Part shown: in pieces, positions 16,845 through 23,901 of the stretch | Numbering within the stretch: position 1 is the first letter of the stretch | Layout: each line of letters begins with the position of its first letter | NCBI GenBank assembly: GCA_963667505.2 | Contig: OY763490.2 | Location: 1,550,001-1,614,000 of the forward strand | Source: Aldehydirespirator sp963667505 | GTDB lineage: Bacteria > Actinomycetota > Acidimicrobiia > Acidimicrobiales > Aldehydirespiratoraceae | Length of the DNA stretch: 64,000 nucleotides | Direction: 5' to 3' | The notes under the pieces: model-generated | Seen by the model: the letters and a program-made list of their open reading frames with translations, nothing else | Database searches by the model: none | What the model was told of the DNA's origin: nothing | Made by a program: the position numbers and the translations under genes

Positions 16845-17432
16845 ATGACCATCGAACTGGAACCGCTCCCCTACCGGCTGGACGGGCTCGCTCCGCACAT
16901 CAGCGAGCGCACCATGAGCTTCCACTACAGCCGCCACCACGCCGGATACGTGGCCAACCTCAACCGCATGATCGAGGGCACCGCCCTCGCGGACGCCTCG
17001 CTCGAGGACATCGTGGTTGCGGCCGACATGCCGTCGGCGCTGTTCAACAACGCGGCCCAGGCTTGGAACCATGCCTTCTACTGGAACTCGATGGCACCCG
17101 GCCGGGCCGAGCCGCCCTCGGACGAGCTGGCGGCCGCGCTGGAGCGCAGTTTCGGCTCGCTCGACGCCTTCAACTGGCAGTTCGCCGCGGCCGCGGTCGG
17201 GAACTTCGCGTCCGGCTGGACCTGGCTGGTGTCAGACGGCGACGGGCTCGGCATCGTCAGCACCGACGACGCCGACACCCCGCTGCGCCACGGCGTCCGC
17301 CCTCTGCTGACCATCGACGTGTGGGAGCACGCCTACTACCTCGACTACCAGAACGCCCGAACGGCCTACGTCGACGCCTTCGTGCAGCACCTCGTCAACT
17401 GGCAGTTCGCCTCCGCCAACTTCGCCGGCTAG
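16845..17432 (+). CDS. sodB: Superoxide dismutase, Fe-type
   Basis: 195 aa. All four metal ligands are present: His in SFHYSRHHAGYV, His in AWNHAFYWNSM, and Asp and His in TIDVWEHAYYLDYQ. FNNAAQAWNH and the absence of Gln in the segment before DTPLRHG favour the iron-specific class over manganese, although cambialistic use is possible. Removes superoxide in the cytoplasm. AAAGGA precedes the ATG. Stands alone between the ATPase remnant and a single TTGGCAGC hairpin. Confidence 0.9.
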   Translation: MTIELEPLPYRLDGLAPHISERTMSFHYSRHHAGYVANLNRMIEGTALADASLEDIVVAADMPSALFNNAAQAWNHAFYWNSMAPGRAEPPSDELAAALERSFGSLDAFNWQFAAAAVGNFASGWTWLVSDGDGLGIVSTDDADTPLRHGVRPLLTIDVWEHAYYLDYQNARTAYVDAFVQHLVNWQFASANFAG

Positions 17433-17559
17433 TGCTGCGTCGCCCGAGTCGTCAGGGCACCTCGCGGGCTGTTGCACCTGCTCAGGCAGCGTGGCGGCCA
17501 CGCGGTCATTTCAGCGACAGACCGCTGGCCCGCGCCGCGGCGAGAAGCCGACCCGCCTC

Positions 17560-17609
17560 GGAATTGGCAGCGATTTAGCCCCTATGGGGGCAATCTGGCT
17601 GCCAATTCC
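17560..17609. repeat. Single TTGGCAGC/GCTGCCAA hairpin element
   Basis: GGAATTGGCAG (17560-17570) and CTGCCAATTCC (17599-17609) are perfect 11-bp inverted arms; an inner stem GCCCC-TAT-G-GGGGC sits between them (578-591 of this kilobase). The same arms and inner loop occur in the five-unit array at 23555-23887. It lies between the 3' ends of sodB and the AbrB/HhH gene, so a bidirectional terminator is one option. The rest of 17433-17657 shows nothing. Confidence 0.8.
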
Positions 17610-17657
17610 CAGACCCGTCGAGACACCTCCAACACGATGAGTGCGGAGGGTCGGATT

Positions 17658-18593
17658 TCATTCCGACTGGTCGAAGGCGCCCGATCCTGCCTCGCGTGCC
17701 AAGTCCCAGATGCACCAGTCCAGAGCGACGGGCGAGACGTTCCCGTGGCGCGCGTATTGAAGGAAGGCAGTCTCAAAGCGGTCGTAGTGCTGATCGGCGT
17801 CCCAGTGGGCGCGGAACACTCCGCTCATCAACAGGGCCCGCCTCAGGTGGATGTCGTTCACATGGACTTCGGCGCGGGAGCCCCTGAAGCCGCTCTCGAT
17901 CAGCGCTGCCGTCTTGGGCCCAACCCCCCTGAGCGACATCAGGTAGTCCCGTAGCAAGCGCGGGTCGTCGGGCGGGGCGTCGGTATCGAGCCGCGAGACG
18001 GCTTCGGAGATGAACACTGCCCTCCTGTTCGGGTACCTGTAGCGCCCGAAGCCCTCTATCGGCGCGGCGAGGACCTCCGCCACTTCGGCCGTCGAAGGTC
18101 TCTCGTTCTCGTTCAGCAACGCCATCACCGCATCGTGGTAGGCGTTTGCGACCTCGGCCACCACGCCATGACCGTGCAGCAGGCCCCAAACCGTTGCAGT
18201 CTCGAGGTCCATCCTCTCGTCGTCGACTTCGGTGTAACCGCCGGTGAGCGTCTGGTCGACCCAATAGGCGGCCGTGCCGAACTTGTCGTGGCGGCCCCAC
18301 GGCACTTCCCACCGATCTCCAGCCACGCTGAAGGCGATGCGCTCATTCGGGTCTGGCGGCCACGCCCCCACAGTGGCCGGCTCAGAACCGGAGGTGCCCT
18401 CTTCCGCCTCGACGAACGGCTCCAAGGGCATGTCGCTAGTACCGGCGGTCGAGCTGGGCATGAGCAGCAGTCCTCCGCCGAGATCAAGAACTGTGACTTC
18501 TCCTCCGTCCCGCAGGCTCCAACGGCCTCGTACGCCTTTCGGCAGCCTTACGCGGCCCTTCTTCGACACCTTGAGGTTCCCGGTTCTCAGCAT
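17658..18593 (-). CDS. AbrB-like domain fused to HhH-GPD DNA glycosylase
   Basis: 311 aa from ATG 18593; the longer open frame upstream has no homology. Residues 1-45 (MLRTGNLKVSKKGRVRLP...GEVTVLDLGGGLLLMP) resemble a SpoVT/AbrB swapped-hairpin DNA-binding domain. After an acidic linker, residues ~110-305 contain a helix-hairpin-helix glycosylase: LMSLRGVGPKTAALI (HhH with the lyase-type Lys) and VHVNDIHLRRAL (Asp as the likely catalytic acid), but no 4Fe-4S cysteines as in endonuclease III. I know of no standard repair enzyme with this architecture. No clear ribosome site; possibly leaderless. Confidence 0.65.
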   Translation of the reverse strand: MLRTGNLKVSKKGRVRLPKGVRGRWSLRDGGEVTVLDLGGGLLLMPSSTAGTSDMPLEPFVEAEEGTSGSEPATVGAWPPDPNERIAFSVAGDRWEVPWGRHDKFGTAAYWVDQTLTGGYTEVDDERMDLETATVWGLLHGHGVVAEVANAYHDAVMALLNENERPSTAEVAEVLAAPIEGFGRYRYPNRRAVFISEAVSRLDTDAPPDDPRLLRDYLMSLRGVGPKTAALIESGFRGSRAEVHVNDIHLRRALLMSGVFRAHWDADQHYDRFETAFLQYARHGNVSPVALDWCIWDLAREAGSGAFDQSE

Positions 18594-18733
18594 GACGGCC
18601 CACAATAGGACTCTCTGGAAGGCGCCGCCGCACCCGCAGTGGCCTCGAGGACCCCCACCCATCGAGAAATGCAAGGCCCCTTCGGCACTGGTCGACGGCT
18701 CGCCAAACCCGGCAGCACGGACTCTTCCTTGCT

Positions 18734-18964
18734 GCGGCCGACGCCACAGGACCCACAAACCTGCCGGGAATCAGCGACGCCGACGCACCACGGACTCCCG
18801 ACCGCAGCGGCCGACGCCACAGGACCCACAAACCTGCCGGGAATCAGCGACGCCGACGCACCACGGACTCCCGACCGCAGCGGCCGACGCCACAGGACCC
18901 ACAAACCTGCCGGGAATCAGCGACGCCGACGCACCACGGACTCCCGACCGCAGCGGCCGACGCC
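18734..18964. repeat. 73-bp perfect tandem repeat, three copies plus a partial
   Basis: Units start GCGGCCGACGCCACAGGACC at 18734, 18807 and 18880; a 12-bp start of a fourth follows at 18953. The three copies look identical, implying recent expansion. 73 is not a multiple of three and no frame is conserved, so it is non-coding. It fills most of the 490-bp divergent gap between the AbrB/HhH gene and the HNH gene (18594-19084); the flanks 18594-18733 and 18965-19040 show nothing else. Confidence 0.95.
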
Positions 18965-19048
18965 CGAGCTCGGCAAACCTTCGATCTGCGCCGTCCCGCA
19001 GTTCATTTAACAAAGATTCTGTGAGTGGCTCTATAGTGCTGTAAATGC

Positions 19049-19078
19049 TTGACAGATGTCGTACCTGTGTGAGATACT
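19049..19078 (+). promoter_or_regulatory. Sigma-70-type promoter of the DUF222/HNH gene
   Basis: TTGACA at 19049-19054 is a perfect -35; GATACT at 19073-19078 follows after 18 bp. The predicted start of transcription falls at about the ATG (19085), so the message would be leaderless or nearly so; no Shine-Dalgarno is visible. The A/T content here stands out from the surroundings. Confidence 0.65.
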
Positions 19079-19084
19079 GTCTTC

Positions 19085-20584
19085 ATGCTGATCGAAGCCG
19101 CCTTTCGGGCCGAGGCCGCCGCCAAGGAGATGCTGGCGGGCGTCCACGCGGGTTCGGCTTCGTGCGCGGAACTGCGCGAGATGCTGGCGGTGTCCAAGGC
19201 CACGATGGCGATCCTCTCGACCGCGCAGACCTCTGCTGCCTCGGTCATCGCCAGGGCTGAGCGCCACGGCGACGGCGGCACGCAGGTGCTCGCCGACAGC
19301 GCCGGGCTGACCCGCCACGAAGCCCGCAGCCAGGTCACGACCGCACAAACGATCGAGGCGGTCCCTGCTGTGCGCGAGGCGCTCGAGGCCGGACGAGTGT
19401 CACAGGCCAACGCCAAGCGGCTGGCCGAAGCCATCGACAAGACCGGCGCCGACACCGTCGAGTCCGATTCTGAGCTGTTGGCTAAAGCCGAGTCGATGCG
19501 CCCCGAGCAGTTCAGCCGCGAGGCCCGCCGCTGGACCGCGGACCGCCAACCCGACTGCGGGGAGGCCGACTATCGGCGGCTGCGGGCCAAGCGCCGTGTA
19601 CGCGTCTGGGACGCTGATGACGGCTTGGTGCACCTGCACGGAGAGTTCGACCCTGTCGCCGGGCGTCGCATCGCCAACCGTCTACGAGCCGAAGCCGGCC
19701 GCCTATACGACGCCGACAAGAATCAACCCGCGGCTCGCAGTGAGAGCGGACCGCGCAGCTTCGACCAGTGCATGGCCGACGCCCTCGACAACCTCACTTC
19801 CAACGGCGGCGACAACGGCGGCAAGCCGTTCGCGGACATCTGCGTGGTCGCGCACCTCGACGACGCCACCGGCAAGCTCGTGGCCGATACGCCCGAAGGC
19901 CAGCGTCTGCCCGACTCGGTCCTCGAAGAACTCGCCTGCAACGCCAAGTTCACCGGCCTGCTGTATGACCGCGACGGCAAGCCCATCTGGCGCGCCCACT
20001 CCGTGCGCGGCGCCACCAAGGCGCAACGCCAGATCCTCTTCGCACGCTACGGCGGCTGCTTCCACTGCGCCGCGCACCCCGCGCTATGCCAGATACACCA
20101 CATCAAGCCGGTGTCGCAGGGCGGATCCACCAAACTCGACAACATGGTGCCGGTCTGCTGGGGCTGTCACCAGAGAATCCACCGCAACGGCTGGCAGATC
20201 CACACCCACCGCGGAAAGCACAGCCTACACCCACCCGACCGGACCCACTACGGGCCCGCGCACGCCCCGGAACAGCCCATCCTTCAAGTATCCGGAGCAC
20301 CACCGGACTTCCATCCTCCCGCGCGTCCGTCGCGCCCAGCCCGCTCCCAGCCGGAGACCGCGTCACCGCCGTCTCGAACCGCCACCGGTATCAGGCCCAG
20401 CGGTGCATGTCAGCAGACTGCGGGCCCTCCCGGCCGTACCGACAGCGGCGCCTCCGTGGGCCGGCGGGGCCTGGCCGCGGCCCGCGCCGCGCTGAGCACC
20501 GGGCCGGCCGAACGCGACACGCCACCTGCCGAGGCCGACCGGCGGTCGTCGCGGCACACCCTTGGAAGCTCAGTCGTCGACTAG
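19085..20584 (+). CDS. DUF222 and HNH endonuclease domain protein (13E12-like)
   Basis: 499 aa. A helical DUF222 region (about 1-250) is followed by an HNH nuclease: CFHCAAHPALCQIHHIKPV, GGSTKLDNMVPVC, CHQRIHRNGW, with two CxxC-type zinc knuckles and the catalytic HH. The last ~120 residues are a Pro/Ser/Arg-rich tail. Homologues are multi-copy in actinobacteria, like the 13E12 family of mycobacteria, and their role is unsettled (mobile or defence nuclease). A strong promoter precedes it, and its end overlaps the convergent dehydrogenase gene by 15 nt. Confidence 0.85.
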   Translation: MLIEAAFRAEAAAKEMLAGVHAGSASCAELREMLAVSKATMAILSTAQTSAASVIARAERHGDGGTQVLADSAGLTRHEARSQVTTAQTIEAVPAVREALEAGRVSQANAKRLAEAIDKTGADTVESDSELLAKAESMRPEQFSREARRWTADRQPDCGEADYRRLRAKRRVRVWDADDGLVHLHGEFDPVAGRRIANRLRAEAGRLYDADKNQPAARSESGPRSFDQCMADALDNLTSNGGDNGGKPFADICVVAHLDDATGKLVADTPEGQRLPDSVLEELACNAKFTGLLYDRDGKPIWRAHSVRGATKAQRQILFARYGGCFHCAAHPALCQIHHIKPVSQGGSTKLDNMVPVCWGCHQRIHRNGWQIHTHRGKHSLHPPDRTHYGPAHAPEQPILQVSGAPPDFHPPARPSRPARSQPETASPPSRTATGIRPSGACQQTAGPPGRTDSGASVGRRGLAAARAALSTGPAERDTPPAEADRRSSRHTLGSSVVD

Positions 20585-21439
20585 GAGCTCGATCAGGGAG
20601 CTGGTGTCCCAGCGGCCTCGACCCTGGCGCTGCAGGCGGGCGTAGAACTGGTCGATCACCGCGGTGACCGGCAGGGTGGCGCCGATGCGCTCAGCCTCCG
20701 CGAAGCAGATGGCCAGGTCCTTGCGCATCCAGTCGAGCGCGAAACCGAAGTCGAACTCGCGGCCGGCCATGGTCGTGCCTCGGTTGGCCATCTGCCACGA
20801 CCCGGCCGCGCCCTGCGAGATCGTGGCGACCACCTGCTCCACGTCGAGCCCGGCCCGGCGGGCGAAGTCGATCCCCTCGGCCAGGCCCTGCACCAGGCCG
20901 GCGATGCAGATCTGGTTGACCATCTTGGTGCGCTGGCCGCTGCCGGGCCCGCCGAGAAGCGTCACCGCCTTGGCGTATGCGCCGATCACCGGCTCGACCT
21001 GCTCGAACACGTCGCGGTCGCCGCCGCACATCACGGTGAGCACGCCGTCCTCGGCGCCGACCTGACCGCCGGAGATGGGCGCGTCCACGAAGCCCACGCC
21101 TTGTGCCCCCGCCTTCTCGTGCAGTTCTTGGGCCAGTTCAGCTGACGCGGTGGTGTGGTCGACCAGCACACTCCCGGCCTCCATCGACTCGAGCGCCCCG
21201 CCGTCGGCCAGCGTCACCGAGCGGACATCGTCGTCATTGCCCACGCACACCAACACGAACTCCGCGTCTGCGGCGGCTTCAGCCGGGGTCGGAGCCGACC
21301 CTCCGCCGTGCTCGGCCACCCAGGCGTCAGCTCGGGCGCCGGTGCGGTTGTACACGGTGACCTGATGGCCGGCCGCGACCAGGTGGCCTGCCATCGGATA
21401 GCCCATCACTCCCAGCCCGACGAACGCGCAAACAGCCAT
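20570..21439 (-). CDS. 3-hydroxyisobutyrate dehydrogenase family oxidoreductase
   Basis: 289 aa. Rossmann motif FVGLGVMGYPMAGHL at the N-terminus, substrate-binding DAPISGGQVGAEDG, and the catalytic Lys in GQRTKMVNQ followed by helices of the C-terminal domain. The beta-hydroxyacid dehydrogenase family oxidises 3-hydroxyisobutyrate, tartronate semialdehyde and similar compounds with NAD(P). The precise substrate cannot be told. Valine catabolism is the usual guess and would suit the acyl-CoA genes nearby. Convergent with the HNH gene. Confidence 0.85.
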   Translation of the reverse strand: MAVCAFVGLGVMGYPMAGHLVAAGHQVTVYNRTGARADAWVAEHGGGSAPTPAEAAADAEFVLVCVGNDDDVRSVTLADGGALESMEAGSVLVDHTTASAELAQELHEKAGAQGVGFVDAPISGGQVGAEDGVLTVMCGGDRDVFEQVEPVIGAYAKAVTLLGGPGSGQRTKMVNQICIAGLVQGLAEGIDFARRAGLDVEQVVATISQGAAGSWQMANRGTTMAGREFDFGFALDWMRKDLAICFAEAERIGATLPVTAVIDQFYARLQRQGRGRWDTSSLIELLVDD

Positions 21440-21524
21440 GTGTGCCTCCTTGGGCTCCTTGGAATTGCAGGCTGAGAGCCTCTCCAGGGTATCTCAGCCT
21501 GTGATCCTGCTGCGGCCTGAACCG

Positions 21525-21607
21525 TGCCCGGGGTGGGACTCGAACCCACACGCCCTAGGGACAACCCGTTTTAAGCGGGCCGCGTTTGCCAATTACGCCA
21601 CCCGGGC
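21525..21607 (-). tRNA. tRNA-Leu (anticodon TAA)
   Basis: On the minus strand: acceptor GCCCGGG pairs with CCCGGGC, discriminator A, TPsiC arm GGGTTCGAGTCCC, anticodon stem CCCG with loop CTTAAAA giving TAA, and a long variable arm typical of class II leucine tRNA. CCA is not encoded. Confidence 0.93.
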
Positions 21608-21792
21608 ATACCCGCAACCGTACCGCTTCGCGCTCTGCGGCACCGCACCGCGGTGAATCGACGCACGGCCAAACACGCTCCTAGACAGTGCTCACCGGGC
21701 ACCAAGGCACCCGCCACAGACCGTCACTGCCTCGGCGGTCGGGCTGCCTATGAGCAGAGAACATCCGCACCGCCGATTCGGATGGGTCACCG

Positions 21793-21916
21793 CTCCACCG
21801 CCACCCGCCCGAGCCAGGCCGTCAGCCACGAACGTGTCGGCGACCTGCGCGGCACTCCACCGCCACCCGCCCGAGCCAGGCCGTCAGCCACGAACGTGTG
21901 GGCGACCTCGGCGGCG
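21793..21916. repeat. 62-bp tandem repeat, two copies
   Basis: CTCCACCGCCACCCGCCCGA begins units at 21793 and 21855; the copies differ at only a few bases toward the end. It lies just beyond the stop of the hypothetical gene at 21938-22402 in the 330-bp gap after tRNA-Leu. The remainder of 21608-21792 shows no gene. Confidence 0.85.
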
Positions 21917-21937
21917 CTGCGCCGACGCGTGCGCGGG

Positions 21938-22402
21938 CTACGCGGCGATCGTGGAGGACGCTGGCCGTGAGGCCGTGGCCGTGCGGGCGGGCTCGACCCC
22001 GGCTCCCGGCGCGGCCTCTGTCGCTGAGCCAGATCTCGCAGCCTCGCCGTCGACGGCCAGCCACAGCGCCGCTCGGACCAGGTCGGCTCGGGCCCCGGTC
22101 AGACGGTTGGCTACCACGACCCCCTCGATCATGTCGGCCAGCACCGCGTTCCGCGGCCGGCCCCGCAACCGCACCGACACGAGTGGCGACCCGGCCCGGC
22201 GGCGGATCGACCGATCGAGATCGGCCCGTCGGGGCGGGCTGGCGAAATCGGGTACCACGAGATCCCTGAGCCGGGCCGCTCGGCCCAGCGAGCGGGCCGT
22301 GGACGCGAAGTCCAGCGAGCTCATGCCGGACGGCGCGGCCACGGTCACCGCGCGCCGCTCTCGTGAGGCCGTTTCGAAGGTTCTTCCCGGTCGCATTCCC
22401 AT
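21938..22402 (-). CDS. Conserved actinobacterial hypothetical protein
   Basis: 154 aa from ATG 22402 (ATG 22396 two codons later is equally likely). The middle reads LDFASTARSLGRAARL, VVPDFASPPR, VSVRLRGRPRNAVLADMIEG and VVVANRLTGARADLVRAALW, a pattern I recognise from short uncharacterised actinobacterial proteins, with no known domain. The C-terminal 35 residues are Ala/Thr-rich. Codon-position GC pattern and the conserved core favour a real gene over the longer open frame upstream. Function unknown. Confidence 0.5.
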   Translation of the reverse strand: MGMRPGRTFETASRERRAVTVAAPSGMSSLDFASTARSLGRAARLRDLVVPDFASPPRRADLDRSIRRRAGSPLVSVRLRGRPRNAVLADMIEGVVVANRLTGARADLVRAALWLAVDGEAARSGSATEAAPGAGVEPARTATASRPASSTIAA

Positions 22403-22447
22403 TGACCGATATCGTCGCGCGGGGGTGTGACAAGGCCCGCCGACGCC

Positions 22448-22616
22448 GTGCACACCGACGCCCACGACACCGCCCAACAGTGACCACCGCCATGCACACC
22501 GACACCCACGACCCCACCCGACAAGGCCCTTCCGGCGCCCTGCACAGCGACGCCTACAACCCCGCCGGACAGTGACCGCAGCCATGAACACCGACGAGTA
22601 CAACCCCGCCCAGCAG
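22448..22616 (+). repeat. Four imperfect 44-48-bp repeats of the nuclease gene start
   Basis: Units begin GTG 22448, ATG 22492, CTG 22540 and ATG 22584, each followed by CACACCGAC or a near match. The last is the real start of the nuclease (MNTDEYNPAQQ). The earlier ones read VHTDAHDTAQQ-stop and MHTDTHDPTRQ...LHSDAYNPAGQ-stop, i.e. short upstream ORFs that mimic the nuclease N-terminus and end in CAGTGACC. The gene's 5' end has evidently been tandemly duplicated. Confidence 0.85.
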
Positions 22617-23546
22617 GAAGTCTTGAACCTGCTCGGCGCGCCGCCAGCGGACCGGCCCGAGTTCCACCCGAGCCTCCGCGACGAGTTGCGCAGCCGCCTG
22701 GAGGACGGCTTGGAGCCCCTGGTCGAAACCATCCAGTCCGACACGTTCGGCGACGAGGTGCTCTACCTCAGCAAGTTCAGGCTCGCTCAAGTGCTCGGAT
22801 GCGAGCGGAAGTTCATGGCCGGGCTAGGCCGGCCGTTCGAGTGGTCGCCGCCGATCGCCCGGGGCACGGTCACGCACAAGGCGATCGAGTTGTCGGTGCA
22901 CTGGCGAGGCGAGGCCTCCCCGCTAGCGCTCGTAGACGAGGCCATCGCCAGCCTCCAGAACGCCGACAAGAGCATCGGCGACTACCTGAGAGTCTGCGGC
23001 GAGACCGAGCACACCGAACTGCGGGCCGCGGCCGGCGCCTCCATGACCCAGTTCCTCGAATGCTTCCCGCCGCTCAAGCCCAAGTGGAGGCCCGCGACGG
23101 AGAGCCCCATCCGAGCCGAGCTCCACCACGGGCTGATCGTGCTGTCCGGCAAGCCGGACCTCACCCTCGGCCAGCCCGACGGGACGGTCGCCGGCAAGGT
23201 CGTCGTCGACTTCAAGACAGGCGGGTTCTCCCCGTCGCACCGCGACGACCTCCGCTTCTACGCCCTGCTGGAAGCCCTGCGCATCCTGCCGCCCCGGCTG
23301 ATCGCCACCTACTACCTCGATCAGGGCCAGTTCCACTCCGAGCAGGTCACGCAGGATCTTCTGCTGTCGGCAGCCGAACGCGTCATCGACGCTGCTCACC
23401 GCTATGTCGAACTCGTGTCGCGCGCTCGCCCCGCCGGTGTCGCCCCCGGCCCGGCCTGCCGCTGGTGCCCCGTGCAGCACGACTGCGAAGAGGGCACCGC
23501 GCATCTCGAAAGAGCAGCCGAGACCGGCGACCCATACGACTGGTAG
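22584..23546 (+). CDS. PD-(D/E)XK nuclease with Cas4/AddB-type Fe-S cysteines
   Basis: 320 aa; GTG 22572 is an alternative start but lies in the repeat. Motifs of the RecB-like nuclease fold: GTVTHKAIEL (His), GKPDLTLGQ (Asp), VVDFKTGG (DxK), and a later QxxxY-like helix region. A cysteine in LGCERKF plus CRWCPVQHDC near the C-terminus give the four-Cys pattern of an iron-sulfur nuclease (AddB, Cas4). It stands alone with no helicase or cas genes, so the partner and role (repair or defence) are unknown. Followed by the five-hairpin array. Confidence 0.8.
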   Translation: MNTDEYNPAQQEVLNLLGAPPADRPEFHPSLRDELRSRLEDGLEPLVETIQSDTFGDEVLYLSKFRLAQVLGCERKFMAGLGRPFEWSPPIARGTVTHKAIELSVHWRGEASPLALVDEAIASLQNADKSIGDYLRVCGETEHTELRAAAGASMTQFLECFPPLKPKWRPATESPIRAELHHGLIVLSGKPDLTLGQPDGTVAGKVVVDFKTGGFSPSHRDDLRFYALLEALRILPPRLIATYYLDQGQFHSEQVTQDLLLSAAERVIDAAHRYVELVSRARPAGVAPGPACRWCPVQHDCEEGTAHLERAAETGDPYDW

Positions 23547-23554
23547 GCCTACAA

Positions 23555-23887
23555 GGAATTGGCAGCGTCCTGCCCCATCGAGCGCACAATGCTGCCAATC
23601 CGGTCGCCGACGCCGAGCCGCACGGGAACTGGCAGCGTCCTGCCCCCATCGAGCGCACAATGCTGCCAATTCCGTCGCCGACGCCGAGGCGCACGGGAAC
23701 TGGCAGCGTCCTGCCCCCATCGAGCGCACAATGCTGCCAATCCGGTCGCCGACGCCGAGCCGCATGGCAACTGGCAGCGTTTTGCCCCTATAGGGCGCAT
23801 AATGCTGCCAATTCGGTTACCGACGGCCGGGTCGCATGGCAACTGGCAGGGTTTTGCTCCTATGGGGCGCGTACTGCTGCCAATTCG
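23555..23887. repeat. Array of five TTGGCAGC/GCTGCCAA hairpin units (70-72 bp period)
   Basis: GGCAG of each unit falls at 23561, 23631, 23702, 23773 and 23845; each unit carries (A)CTGGCAGC or ATTGGCAGC, a ~24-nt centre, GCTGCCAAT and a linker CGCCGACGCCGAGCCGCAC or variant. Units 1-3 are nearly identical; 4 and 5 differ and have a stronger inner stem (GCCCCTATAGGGC, CTCCTATGGGG). It occupies the whole gap between convergent nuclease and MFS genes. No unique spacers, so not CRISPR. Confidence 0.92.
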
Positions 23888-23901
23888 GGATGGGTCGTGC
23901 G

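Noticed and set aside
19085..20584. Intein or intron-encoded homing endonuclease
   Set aside because: The HNH domain is in a free-standing DUF222 protein with its own promoter and no host exon sequences around it.
23555..23887. CRISPR array
   Set aside because: The whole 70-72-bp unit is conserved, with no unique spacers and no cas genes; the units are hairpins with linkers.
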